A DNA stretch of 64,000 nt, taken from NCBI GenBank assembly GCA_019421015.1, contig JAHZGC010000001.1, positions 1-64,000 of the forward strand. Reading direction: 5' to 3'. Made by a program: the position numbers and the translations under genes. This DNA is from Coriobacteriaceae bacterium. Lineage in GTDB: Bacteria > Actinomycetota > Coriobacteriia > Coriobacteriales > UMGS124. Under the pieces are notes generated by a model that was not told the DNA's origin, did not search any database, and worked only from the letters and a program-made list of their open reading frames with translations. Shown piece by piece: positions 47,675 through 56,668 of this stretch (the first letter of the stretch is position 1; the number at the start of each line of letters is the position of its first letter).

Positions 47675-48420
47675 GGGCGCTTGGGAGGAAGCGCAGCCAG
47701 GCAGCCGGCGAGCATCCGGTGCGGGGGCGTGCGGCGAGAACGTTCGCCCTGCTCGCCGCCACGGCTGCCCTCGTGGCGGTGACCCTGTGGCTCGGGACCG
47801 TCTTGCCCGGCCGCTGGTACTACCTCACGGCCACGCTCGTGGTGGTCGAGTCGATGCTGCCGTTCTTTGCCCGTTTTGAGGCGCGCCGCCCCCAGGCCCG
47901 CGAGCTGGCGCTGGTGGCCACCATGGCGGCGCTGGCGGCCGCGTCGCGCGTCGCGTTTGCGCTCGTTCCCTGGGTTAAGCCCATCATGGGCGTGATCATG
48001 GTGGCGGGCGCGGCCTTCGGTGCCGAGACAGGCTTCTTGGTGGGTGCCCTTGCGGCGCTGATCAGCAACTTCTTCTTTAGCCAGGGACCGTGGACGCCGT
48101 GGCAGATGATGGCCTACGGGGTGGCCGGCCTGCTGGCCGGCCTGGCATTTCGCGGCCGCCCCGGGTGGTGCCGCCCGGTGCCCCTGGCGCTCTTTGGGTT
48201 TGCGAGTGTCCTGCTGGTGGTGGGGCCGCTGCTCGATGCGAGCACGCTCTTCACCACGGCCTCGGTGCTCACCTGGCCCTACGTGCTGGCCGTGTTCGCC
48301 GCCGGGCTGCCTGCCAACGCGACCTTGGCCGTGGCGACCGGCGTGACGCTTTTGCTGGTGGGAAGGCCGCTTCTGGCCAAGCTCGAGAGGCTGCGGGTGA
48401 AGTACGGGTTGCTGGAGTAG
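47671..48420 (+). CDS. ECF transporter substrate-binding S component, probably cobalamin (CbrT-like)
   Basis: A 249-residue membrane protein with about six to seven hydrophobic spans after a basic N-terminus. The segment ELALVATMAALAAASRVAFA, then VKPIMGVIMVAGAAFGAETG and FFFSQGPWTPWQMMAYG, is typical of S components of the CbrT-type group. The start ATG 47671 overlaps the ATPase stop in ATGA. Specificity for cobalamin is inferred from family resemblance and from the riboswitch-controlled DUF4430 lipoprotein next door; another vitamin or precursor cannot be excluded. Confidence 0.82.
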   Translation: MRALGRKRSQAAGEHPVRGRAARTFALLAATAALVAVTLWLGTVLPGRWYYLTATLVVVESMLPFFARFEARRPQARELALVATMAALAAASRVAFALVPWVKPIMGVIMVAGAAFGAETGFLVGALAALISNFFFSQGPWTPWQMMAYGVAGLLAGLAFRGRPGWCRPVPLALFGFASVLLVVGPLLDASTLFTTASVLTWPYVLAVFAAGLPANATLAVATGVTLLLVGRPLLAKLERLRVKYGLLE

Positions 48421-48689
48421 GGGCGACTACGCCATTTGCACGAAGACGACTCTCTGCTGGCAAAAAGTGACGGTTGTGAATGATGTTCGAATTTGATATA
48501 TCTTACGAGGACTGGGCTTTCCTGGGCCTTTTCTGGCTAGAAGCGCTTTGAGCCGACGGCTGGCGGGTTTGGACCGGGTTGTTTTGGACAGATTGCCGTT
48601 GTTGCTTGTTCACGGTCGTCATTTTTTGCCACGACGGGGGGTCTGGAGGGTAAATTGGGTTCAAGAAGTAAAATTTACGTATAAGAATG

Positions 48690-48890
48690 ATACATAAGTT
48701 TCCTAAGAAGCGTTGCCGTCCTTTGCCTGCGGTTTTTAACCGCCTTGCAAGCGGGCTTCCTCCCTTACAGCTGGTAGTGCTTCCAGGGGTTGTCCTCCGA
48801 TTCGGCCGCCTCATGGGCACTTGCGATAAAGATTCCATAGCGCCGCCAATCCAGTTTTCAAGTGCTGGGTTGGCGGCTTTTTTGCCGGTA
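48690..48890 (+). ncRNA. Candidate small non-coding transcript
   Basis: The 526-bp gap after the ECF operon has no gene. An AT-rich promoter-like stretch (TATAAG near 48682, TACATA near 48690) is followed by about 190 GC-richer bases ending in a strong rho-independent terminator at 48841-48883: GCCGCCAATCCAG pairs with CTGGGTTGGCGGC (one G-T pair) before six T. I see no match to tmRNA, 6S, SRP or RNase P consensus. The sequence supports promoter plus terminator only. Confidence 0.35.
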
Positions 48891-48946
48891 AAATAGGGCG
48901 CGCTTCTTGGGTTTGGCCATCTCGGGGCAATGTCCTGACGCGCTTC

Positions 48947-50416
48947 TCAGCCTTCCAAAAACCGGCCGTCTCCTACGTCGTCTGACTCCGCGTCGAACAG
49001 CAGGGCGTCAAGCTCTGCGCGCGAGTGGATACCCAGCTTGGCGTAGATGTGCTTCACGTGGGTCTTCACGGTGTTGGGGGAGAGCACGAGCTCCTCCTCT
49101 ACGCGCCGCGCGCTCTTGCCCCAGGCCAGCAGCGCGAGTACCTCGGTCTCGCGCTTGGAGAGGCCGTAGGTGTCGCCCAGGGTCGATGCGCGTGCCTTGA
49201 TGAGGGACTCGAGTGCCTGGGGGATTTGGCCCGTGCCGATCTGCGTCCCCTCGGACGGCTGGTCGGCGGATTTGGGCGATGGGGCGTTTTCCTCCTTAAG
49301 AGCGCTCTCGTCGCGGCCGTCGTCGGCCGGTCCTGCGGCGAGCCACCACAGCGACGCCACCACGATTACCGCCGCCGCGCCCCCGTACACCGCAGCTGCC
49401 ACGAACCCGGTGTCGCCGAACGTTCCGAACGTCGCGCGGCTCAACATGCCGCCCGCGAGAAAAGCCGCCGAGGTGCAGGCCCGGGCGATGCCCACGACGG
49501 GCAGCACGGGCAGCCCAAAGCGGTGCGAGCTGTCACAAAGGAGCAGCACGAGCACGATCGACGAGAGCGTCTGGGCTATGCCCACGAGCAGGTGGGCCAG
49601 GGCCGACTCGCCCATGACGAGCCCAAAGAGCAGGCAGAGCGTCATGGCTGTGAACAACAGGCGGCAGGCCTCGTAGATGCTGACGGCACGCAGGCGCGGA
49701 AACAGGATGAATGCCACGCACAGGGTGCCGGCGAGGCCCACGGCGAACAGGTCTTCGGGCGTGGAGGTATGGGCCCTGCTCATCCCTGCGGCTAAGGAGC
49801 ACGCACAAATCGCCACCACGATGCGCCAAGGGAACAGGCGGCTGCTAAACAGCGCTTTGAGGTTCCGGTAGCGCTCGTGGGCGGGAACGGTCCCGCCAGC
49901 ATTCCCGTCAAGGCAGCCCACGAGGGCTCCGGCGCTCATGAGGGGCAGGCACGCGGCGATTCCAAGGCAGACCTCCGGGCCGATGGGGGAGAGGCCGAAG
50001 TACCCCGCCGACGAGAGCACGTACGAGCCGCCGATGGCAGCCCCGGCCCGCGCCACGTCGAGCCGCACGTACATCTGTGTCCAAAGCAGGAAGAACAGGG
50101 CGTAGGCAGCGAACAGCGCCACGGTAGCGCCTGCTCCCACGGCTGCCGGGAGGCCGTCGAGTCCCGAGTCGCCCGGCCTTACCGCGGCGATGGCCAGCGT
50201 TGCGGCGGTGCCCACGCAGCCCGTCGCCCAGATGAGGCCGCGCGAGGGCCGCTCGGGTCTGAGGACGCCCCAGGCTGCCACCGCCAGCAGGGGCACCGCG
50301 ATCTGGAGAAGCGAGTTAGAAAAACCGGGAAGCGCATACGGGGTGGCGAAGGCCTTCCACAGGGGACAGACGCCAAAGAACAGCAGCAGAGGAGAGAAGG
50401 CTACCCGACTGTTCAA
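48947..50416 (-). CDS. Membrane-anchored LuxR-type transcriptional regulator 5
   Basis: A 489-residue regulator with about twelve hydrophobic spans (residues 5-375), a charged linker and a C-terminal LuxR HTH (GLSKRETEVLALLAWGKS, then NTVKTHVKHIYAKLGIHSRAE). The start is TTG 50416 (LNSRVAFSPLLLFFG), preferred because GAAGGGG lies 8 bases upstream and the first membrane span follows at once. A -10-like TATGAT is at 50472-50477 on the minus strand. It is divergent from flavoprotein 5, its probable target. Confidence 0.9.
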   Translation of the reverse strand: MNSRVAFSPLLLFFGVCPLWKAFATPYALPGFSNSLLQIAVPLLAVAAWGVLRPERPSRGLIWATGCVGTAATLAIAAVRPGDSGLDGLPAAVGAGATVALFAAYALFFLLWTQMYVRLDVARAGAAIGGSYVLSSAGYFGLSPIGPEVCLGIAACLPLMSAGALVGCLDGNAGGTVPAHERYRNLKALFSSRLFPWRIVVAICACSLAAGMSRAHTSTPEDLFAVGLAGTLCVAFILFPRLRAVSIYEACRLLFTAMTLCLLFGLVMGESALAHLLVGIAQTLSSIVLVLLLCDSSHRFGLPVLPVVGIARACTSAAFLAGGMLSRATFGTFGDTGFVAAAVYGGAAAVIVVASLWWLAAGPADDGRDESALKEENAPSPKSADQPSEGTQIGTGQIPQALESLIKARASTLGDTYGLSKRETEVLALLAWGKSARRVEEELVLSPNTVKTHVKHIYAKLGIHSRAELDALLFDAESDDVGDGRFLEG

Positions 50417-50533
50417 CGACCCGCCCCTTCGATCGACGACGTTCGGCCGCAGTGCGCGGCGTGCGGGCAATCATAGCATTCGCGCGGGCTTAGACCGCCA
50501 GGGCGGCCGGCCCGGCCGGGGAGGGAACGGCCA

Positions 50534-50552
50534 ATCACCCTCGTTGGGTGAT
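50534..50552. promoter_or_regulatory. Palindrome in the LuxR 5 / flavoprotein 5 control region
   Basis: ATCACCC and GGGTGAT, perfect 7-bp arms with a 5-base spacer, lie in the 273-bp divergent region, about 20-40 bp upstream of a TACGAT -10 candidate for flavoprotein 5. Candidate operator for LuxR 5. Confidence 0.45.
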
Positions 50553-50689
50553 GACGCCGGATGCCATACCTACGATTGCGCGATGCCAACGAGGCGGCTG
50601 CGCAGCTACGGTAGTCGTCGTATCCAGGCAAAAAGGGGTGCTGGGGTGTCGCCCCCTTGCCCGGTCCGTTCAACGAAAGGGGAAAACCT

Positions 50690-52357
50690 ATGCTCACACG
50701 CAGGACGTTCGTCGGTGCCGCCGCTGCGGCAACCGCCTCCATGGCCGCGATTCCCGCCCTGGCCGACGCGCCGGAGATCCCCGAGGGGCCCGTCTCCATC
50801 GACTGGCTCGGTACGGAGCCCGCCGATCCCGAGACGGTCGACGTCGAGCTCGAGAGCGACGTCATTGTCGTGGGCCTGGGCTGGGCCGGCGTCTGCGCCA
50901 CCCGTTCGGCCTGTGAGGCCGGCGCCAGCGTCAACGTGTTCGAGAAGGGCAGCTACTACGGTCTGACCAGGCAGAATGTGAACGCCTGGGGCAGCAAGCT
51001 GTGGCTGGAGCTCTTCCCGGAGACCGAGAAGTACTGGGACAAGCCCGCCGCCATGCGCGCCGTGACGCAGAGCACGCTCAACCGGGCGAGCGATGCCATC
51101 CAAAGCCGTTGGTTCGACACCAACGGGGAGGCCTTCGACTGGTTCTTCGGTGCCATGGAGGGTACCGACGTTGTCTACGGTACCGCCGAGAGCCCCAAGG
51201 TCGACACCAGCGTCACCAGCATGACCGAAACCTCCTACCCCTACCCTAAGAACTACGACCCCGCGCAGGAGTACTACCCCTGCTTCCCGGGTTGTGCCAA
51301 GTGCTTTCCCACCTCCGCCCCCTTCTTCGACGCCAACATGGAGAAGGCCGCCGAAGCCGCCGGCGACAAGCTGGCCGTCTACCGCGACACCCCCGTGCTG
51401 AAGCTCATTAAGGAGGATGGCCGCGTGACGGGCGTTTACGCCCGCGACGCCGAGGGTCGCATCTACAAGGCTATGGCGCGCAACGGCGTTGTCCTGGCAA
51501 CCGGCGATTTCTTCTCCAACAAGCTTATGGTCAACGCCATGCTGTCCCGCCGCTTCCCGGACGGGTGCTCCACGCTCAACTCGTTGGTCGACGCCAACGA
51601 ACAGCCCTGCAACATGGGCGACGGCCACCGCATGGGCGCCTGGGCCGGGGCGCGCCTCCAGCTCGACGGCGTCAACATGAGCCATGCCATCGGGGGCAAC
51701 TCCTATACGATGGGCACGCTGCCGACCCTGTTCCTCGACAAGCACGGCAAGCGCTATATGAACGAGGACGTCCAGGGGCAGCAGCACGCCGAGCGCATCT
51801 GGGAGCTCAAGGACTGCATCGCCTTCCAGATTTTCGACGCGGGGCTCTTCGACCATATGGACGACATGCCCTACGGGCACGGCAAGCACCCCGAGGCCAC
51901 GCTCGAGGCCATCCAGGCCGACGCCGAGGCCGGCAAGCTCTTTACCGCCGACACGATCGAGGGGCTGCTCGACCAGCTCGACATCGACAAGGAGGCGGCC
52001 CTGGCCAGCATCGCCCGTTACAACGAACTCTGCCATGCGGGCGTGGACAGCGACTACGGCAAATGCGCCAAGCGCATGATTCCCGTTGAGCAGCCCCCGT
52101 TCTTCTGCGATCGCTACGCCGGCGACGGTACGAGCCGTGGCGTCGGCCACCTTGTGACCATGTCCGGTCTCGAGAGCGACGAGGAATGCCGGGTCTACGG
52201 CGAGGATATGGAGCCCATCCCCGGCCTCTATGCGGCGGGCAACGTTCAGGGCAACCGCTTCGCAGTGATCTACCCCGAGGTGCTCCAGGGGCACAGCATC
52301 GCCATGGCCATGACGTTTGGCTACATCGCCGGCAAGAACGCTGCAGCAGGCGTGTAA
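50690..52357 (+). CDS. Tat-exported FAD-dependent reductase (FAD_binding_2 family) 5
   Basis: A 555-residue flavoprotein with Tat motif LTRRTFVGAAAAA (cleavage near AIPALADA), FAD-binding GLGWAG at 62-67 and the C-terminal IPGLYAAGNVQGNRFAVIYP followed by GHSIAMAMTFGYIAGK. The start is ATG 50690, with GAAAGGGG 7 bases upstream; a TTG further upstream lacks support. It is divergent from LuxR 5 and ends in a terminator. It has no FMN or haem domain. Substrate unknown. A run of Cys (FPGCAKCFP, residues about 198-206) is unusual within the group and could bind metal or form a disulfide. Confidence 0.9.
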   Translation: MLTRRTFVGAAAAATASMAAIPALADAPEIPEGPVSIDWLGTEPADPETVDVELESDVIVVGLGWAGVCATRSACEAGASVNVFEKGSYYGLTRQNVNAWGSKLWLELFPETEKYWDKPAAMRAVTQSTLNRASDAIQSRWFDTNGEAFDWFFGAMEGTDVVYGTAESPKVDTSVTSMTETSYPYPKNYDPAQEYYPCFPGCAKCFPTSAPFFDANMEKAAEAAGDKLAVYRDTPVLKLIKEDGRVTGVYARDAEGRIYKAMARNGVVLATGDFFSNKLMVNAMLSRRFPDGCSTLNSLVDANEQPCNMGDGHRMGAWAGARLQLDGVNMSHAIGGNSYTMGTLPTLFLDKHGKRYMNEDVQGQQHAERIWELKDCIAFQIFDAGLFDHMDDMPYGHGKHPEATLEAIQADAEAGKLFTADTIEGLLDQLDIDKEAALASIARYNELCHAGVDSDYGKCAKRMIPVEQPPFFCDRYAGDGTSRGVGHLVTMSGLESDEECRVYGEDMEPIPGLYAAGNVQGNRFAVIYPEVLQGHSIAMAMTFGYIAGKNAAAGV

Positions 52358-52438
52358 GCCGTCGGGCGCGCCCTGCGGTCGAGCGCCGTGCCGGGCCCGG
52401 CGTCGCGAGGGGGTTGTAAAAAGCGTTGCTCGGTAGTT

Positions 52439-52485
52439 GGGAGGCACTTGCCCGGGAAGGGTCGGGCGGGTGCCTCCCTTTGGTT
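52439..52485 (+). terminator. Terminator after flavoprotein 5
   Basis: GGGAGGCAC (52439-52447) pairs with GTGCCTCCC (52470-52478), extended by CCCG/CGGG, followed by TTTGGTTT. The remaining 180 bp before the next gene hold only a TATACC -10 candidate near 52600. Confidence 0.8.
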
Positions 52486-52668
52486 TGAGAGCGGCTACGC
52501 ATGCCCCGCCCGCCCCGATTCCCCAGAATCCACGGTGCCTCTCTCCCCAAAATCGCCCATATGGGGTTATGGAGAGGACCCCCGGTCCCGGGTATACCTC
52601 CACCCATACGCCGGCACTCGGGCCGGCGCGGGCTGCGTGCGCGCGGTGCACAAGAAAGCGAGGCAACC

Positions 52669-54366
52669 ATGGGACGTTCCCATAGCCAGAAGATCGAGCT
52701 GTTTCCAGGCGGTGTGACGCGCCGCCAGGCCATCGCGGGCCTCTCCGCTGCGGCCGTCGCGGCCTGCGTGCCTGCTGCGGCGTTCGCCGACACGACGCCC
52801 ACTGCTCCCGCCCCCGCCAACGAGACCGTGATCGTGCTGTCTGACGACGGCGTCACGGTGAACGGCGAGCCGATTGCCGAGGAGCCGGGCGGTAAGGTGT
52901 ACGCCGCTCACGACGTGGTGTATTACGAAGATCGTGACTCCTACGATAGCGGCAACCCCTACGGCGAGGGCGAGGCGGACGAGCGCCATTCGGCCGAAGA
53001 CGCCGCCAAGGTCACGGTGGTGCACATCGCGGAGCCGGGCGCCTACCGCGTGTCGGGCAGCCTGTCGGCGGGCCAGATCTGGGTCGACCTGGGCGAGGAC
53101 GCCGCCGAGGACCCCGCCGCTGTGGTGGAGCTCGTACTCGATGGCGTGGACATCACCTGCGACGTTGCCCCGGCCGTGGTGTTCTACCGGGTGTTCGAGT
53201 GCGACAACGCCTGGAGCGCCGACAGCGCCACCTCCGAGGTCGACACCGTAGCGGCCGGTGCCAACGTGATCATCCAGGACGGGTCGACGAACACTGTGAA
53301 CGGCGGCCACGTGGCCCGCATCTACAAAGACGACGCCGACGAGAAGAAGCTCTGGAAGATCGACGGTGCGTTCTACTCGTTCATGTCGATGAACGTCGAC
53401 GGCGGCCCTGAGGACAGCGGCGTGCTCAACATCAACGCCGACAACGAGGGGCTCGACACCGAGCTGCACCTCACCATCAACGGCGGCAACATCAACATCG
53501 TGTCGCACGACGACGGCATCAACACCAACGAGGACGGCGTGTCGGTGACCACCATCAACGGCGGCACCCTGCACATCCTGGCCGGCGTGGGCGCCGAGGG
53601 CGACGGCGTGGACTCTAACGGCTGGCTTGTGATCAACGGCGGCACCGTCATCTCGATGGCCAACCCCCGTTCCGACGCTGGCCTCGACTCCGATATGGGG
53701 TCGTTCGTGAACGGTGGCACCGTGGTGGCCCTGGGTTCGACCATGGACTGGGCCGAGAGCGATTCGGAGCAGGTGACCATGAACCTGCAGTTCGCTGCGC
53801 AGCAGTCGGCCGGCGACGCCATCGTGGTCATGGACGGCGACGGCAAGGTGGTCTTTGCCTACGACCCCTCCGAGGACGAGACCGCCGGTACCCAGGTACG
53901 CAGCTACCAGGGGGCCGTGCTGAGCTGCCCCGACTTCGAGGTGGGCGCCACCTACGCCGTGTACATCGGCGGCACGCTGGAGGGCGCCGAGACCCAGGGC
54001 GTCTATGACGCCGAGACGATCACCGGCTACGAGGGGGGCACCCAGCAGGGTTACACCGGCACCGACGTGGGCGGTTTTGGCCCCGGCGGCATGGGGCCCG
54101 GCGGCCGCGGCGGCATGGGTGGCCCCGGCGGTCAAGGTGGCCAGGGCATGGGCCCGGGTGCCCAGAACGGCGAGCCCCCCGCGATGCCCGACGGCGCGGA
54201 GCCGCCTGCGGACATGCCCGAACCTCCGAGTGGGGAGGCGCCCGCCGATATGCCCGAGCCTCCCGCCGACGGCGGCCAGCCTCAGGCGGCCTCGAGCGGC
54301 GAGATGTCGGTCGACTTCTACATGCAAGACAAGGTGAACGCGTTCTCCGGCGTGGCTGGGGTGTAA
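52669..54366 (+). CDS. Tat-exported DUF4353 (carbohydrate-binding-like) beta-helix protein
   Basis: A 565-residue exported protein. The Tat motif VTRRQAIAGLSAAA is followed by a DUF4353 (Cthe_2159-type) domain with repeated short strands: VVELVLDGVDITCD, GVLNINADNEGLDTELHLTI, INGGNINIVSHDDGINTNED and INGGTLHILAGVG, the look of a right-handed beta-helix with Asp/Asn ladders that could bind calcium. The last 110 residues are Gly/Met/Pro-rich with PEPP-type repeats (PADMPEPP twice), a wall- or surface-spanning tail. ATG 52669 follows AGCGAGG. Family members bind acidic polysaccharide; attachment to mucus or wall glycans is possible. Confidence 0.85.
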   Translation: MGRSHSQKIELFPGGVTRRQAIAGLSAAAVAACVPAAAFADTTPTAPAPANETVIVLSDDGVTVNGEPIAEEPGGKVYAAHDVVYYEDRDSYDSGNPYGEGEADERHSAEDAAKVTVVHIAEPGAYRVSGSLSAGQIWVDLGEDAAEDPAAVVELVLDGVDITCDVAPAVVFYRVFECDNAWSADSATSEVDTVAAGANVIIQDGSTNTVNGGHVARIYKDDADEKKLWKIDGAFYSFMSMNVDGGPEDSGVLNINADNEGLDTELHLTINGGNINIVSHDDGINTNEDGVSVTTINGGTLHILAGVGAEGDGVDSNGWLVINGGTVISMANPRSDAGLDSDMGSFVNGGTVVALGSTMDWAESDSEQVTMNLQFAAQQSAGDAIVVMDGDGKVVFAYDPSEDETAGTQVRSYQGAVLSCPDFEVGATYAVYIGGTLEGAETQGVYDAETITGYEGGTQQGYTGTDVGGFGPGGMGPGGRGGMGGPGGQGGQGMGPGAQNGEPPAMPDGAEPPADMPEPPSGEAPADMPEPPADGGQPQAASSGEMSVDFYMQDKVNAFSGVAGV

Positions 54367-54554
54367 CGGGCGGTCGGGTCGGCCGCAGGGCCGGCCCGCA
54401 TCGATGAGTTACCGGCGAGGCGGGCGGTCCGGCGGCGGTCGGGCCGCCCGCGTTCGTTTGGTGCTTCCGCCCCCGTGACCGTATCGCCGGGGGCCGCCCG
54501 CGGTATCGACGCCCCAATGTAGAGAAGGACCCCACCCGAAGGCGAGCGACCCCG

Positions 54555-55412
54555 ATGACTCCAACGATCCCACAGTCCCCGGCTGCGCAGGCAGCTTCTT
54601 ACCACCCCACGGCCCTCATCAGCGGCGGTTCGAGCGGTATCGGCCTCGAGCTGGCCAAGCTCTTTGCGCGCGACGGCTACAGGCTGGTCCTGGTGGCCCA
54701 CAACGAAGCCAAGCTCGCCGCGGCCGCCGGGCAGCTGCGGGCCTCCTACGGGGTCGATGTGCGAACGGTGTCGCAGGACCTCTCGGTCGCGGGGGCGGCC
54801 CAGCAGGTGGCCGACCAAGTCGTGCAGCTCGGCATCGCCCAGGTAGACGCCCTGGTCAACGATGCCGGCTTTGGGTTGATCGGCCGCTTTGTGGACCTCG
54901 ACTGGAACAAGCAGCACGAGATGCTCACCACCAACATCGACGCCCTGTGCGAGCTGAGCTACATCTACGGTGCCCAGATGGCCGGCCGCCGCAACGGGCA
55001 CATCCTCAACGTGGCGTCGATTGCGGCGTTTATGCCGGGGCCGTACATGGCGGTCTATTATGCGTCCAAGGCGTTTGTGGAGTCGTTCAGCCAGGCGCTC
55101 TATGCCGAGCTGCGCCCCTACGGCGTGCGGGTGTCGGTGGTGTGCCCGCCTCCGGCCAAGACGCAGTTCTTCACGCGCGCCGGTTACGGGGCCAAAAGCC
55201 TGTTCCAATACGCCGCCATGTCGCCGCAGGCCGTGGCCCGGGCCGGCTATCGCGCCCTTAAGATGGGCCGCGCCCAGTGCTCGCCCGGCGTGTTCACCAA
55301 GGTGACCGAGCTCTTTGCCCGCGCAGTCCCCATCAGCGTAATGCGCACGATCATCGCGGCCCTGCAGAATCCCACGATGGCCGACGCGCACGACGCCCGC
55401 GGTGCCAAGTAG
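54555..55412 (+). CDS. Short-chain dehydrogenase/reductase
   Basis: A 285-residue classical SDR. The nucleotide site GGSSGIG is at residues 24-30, NDAGFG follows near 98, the catalytic Ser is in NVASIAAF and the Tyr-Lys pair is Tyr168/Lys172 in VYYASK. It is cytoplasmic. The C-terminal extension RAVPISVMRTIIAALQNPTM resembles the fatty-acyl/sterol-type SDR subgroup. It stands alone, with a GC-rich hairpin upstream (about 54428-54460). Substrate unknown. Confidence 0.92.
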   Translation: MTPTIPQSPAAQAASYHPTALISGGSSGIGLELAKLFARDGYRLVLVAHNEAKLAAAAGQLRASYGVDVRTVSQDLSVAGAAQQVADQVVQLGIAQVDALVNDAGFGLIGRFVDLDWNKQHEMLTTNIDALCELSYIYGAQMAGRRNGHILNVASIAAFMPGPYMAVYYASKAFVESFSQALYAELRPYGVRVSVVCPPPAKTQFFTRAGYGAKSLFQYAAMSPQAVARAGYRALKMGRAQCSPGVFTKVTELFARAVPISVMRTIIAALQNPTMADAHDARGAK

Positions 55413-55539
55413 GCGAGAAGCGCCGGCAGGCGGCTGACGACTCCGGGGCGGCAAGAGACCGTGGGGGGCGGAGAAACGCGGGTTTTGCGCATGCGATTGC
55501 TCGCGGGGTTTTGGCCTGACCCCAAAAGGGCAGATGCCG

Positions 55540-55741
55540 CCGCGAAATGAGGGTTCGGGATGGGCTTGTCGAGCCTCCGCTGGGTCCTGATGACCCAAAC
55601 TCGCCCGCAGGGGAGAAGACCTTGCGACCAGTGCCTCCCTGACCTGCGGTTTTCCCAGGGCTCCTCGGGCGTCCCGGCGACCCTCGTTCGATACGATCGC
55701 CAAGGTGCCGCGGACGCCTATCCAGAACCCCCTTCTTGCGG
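55540..55741. mobile_element. MITE-like non-coding element, copy 2
   Basis: A 202-bp segment with ends related to those of the element at 10543-10735: left 55540-55566 (GAGGGTTCGGGATGGGC) and right 55715-55741 (CGCCTATCCAGAACCC then TTGCGG). Internal blocks GAGAAGACCTTGC and CCCTGACCTGCGGTTTT match copy 1 (GAGAAAACCTTGC and TCCTGACCTGCGCTTTT) in the same order. The ends are more diverged than in copy 1, so this is an older insertion. It fills most of the gap between the SDR and SRAP genes. Confidence 0.68.
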
Positions 55742-55765
55742 AAAGACCGGCCCGTTTGGCGCTTC

Positions 55766-56557
55766 TCAAAAAACCTTTGTTCCATGGTCCATCGGTGGTT
55801 CCGGGTCCCGCCGGGTTTCGGGCTCCGCCGAACACACCTCCAGCGCCACATCCCTGCGGTCTGCCAACGCCTCGAACTCGCCGGCAAGCCATACGCGCGA
55901 CTCGCCTGGCCCCAGCACCAGAGGCATCCGGCCATGGATGGGCGCTACCCAGCGGTTCGGTGCGGTGGTCACGATGGAGAACCGCCCGTCCTGCGCGAGC
56001 CCGGCCAGCAAAAACACCCCGCCGCCCGGCACCGTGAACCGGCACTCCCGGCGGGTGCGGTTGCCGTGGCGGTCGTGGCCGCCGGGAGTCAGTGCTCCCG
56101 CCTCCGCTCCTGCCCCCGCTCCCGCTCGCGTTTCCGTTCCTGTTTCCGCCTCGCGGCCGTCCCACTCGTAGAATGCGCGCACCGGCACGAGGCACCGGCC
56201 GTTCGCAATCGCCTCGGCCCAAAGGCCGCGCCCGGTGCGCGCCTGCTCGACGGCGGTCTCGAGCCGGGTGTTGAAGAGTGGCTTGGGGCCGGAAGCCCTC
56301 TCCTCGGGGCGTCTCTCCGCCAGGGGCTTCTTGGCACGGGATTTTTCACCTGAGGGTTGGGGGCGGGAGAAACCCCAGGTCAGAACCGCTGCCTGCAGGC
56401 CTTTGTCATAGGTGGGGACCGCCACGGCGACCTGGTTGCCCGGGTAGGCGTCGGGCGGGGCGCCCCGGCGCCGGGTGAGCGCCCGGCCGCCGAGGTTCCA
56501 GCGGGAGAGGGCCTCTCCGAGCTCGTCAAGGTCTATGGGCTCGATGTGGTGGCACAT
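55766..56557 (-). CDS. SRAP-domain protein (HMCES/YedK-like abasic-site DNA crosslinker)
   Basis: A 263-residue SRAP protein. The catalytic Cys2 follows the initiator Met (MCHHIEP), Asn and Arg are in FNTRLETA, the catalytic Glu is in RAFYEWDG and the conserved His is in IHGRMPLVL. Family members bind abasic sites in single-stranded DNA through Cys2 and protect them. A 30-residue Gly/Ala/Glu/Thr insertion (near residues 137-165) is low-complexity and probably a loop expansion. ATG 56557 follows GGGAGGAGG. Transcribed on its own, or with the upstream MerR gene across a 111-bp gap. Confidence 0.93.
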   Translation of the reverse strand: MCHHIEPIDLDELGEALSRWNLGGRALTRRRGAPPDAYPGNQVAVAVPTYDKGLQAAVLTWGFSRPQPSGEKSRAKKPLAERRPEERASGPKPLFNTRLETAVEQARTGRGLWAEAIANGRCLVPVRAFYEWDGREAETGTETRAGAGAGAEAGALTPGGHDRHGNRTRRECRFTVPGGGVFLLAGLAQDGRFSIVTTAPNRWVAPIHGRMPLVLGPGESRVWLAGEFEALADRRDVALEVCSAEPETRRDPEPPMDHGTKVF

Positions 56558-56668
56558 GGGGGTCCTCCTCCCGCTGGGGCCGCGGGGCTGCGGGGCCGCC
56601 TGTCCCGCGCATGCCGTACGCGTTGCAGCCCCGCAGCCTCTTGCGAAGAACGGCGAGCTCCGGCCCGT

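Noticed and set aside
48690..48890. 6S RNA, tmRNA, SRP RNA or RNase P RNA in the gap after the ECF genes
   Set aside because: I could not find the conserved cores of any of these families; kept only as an unassigned candidate transcript.
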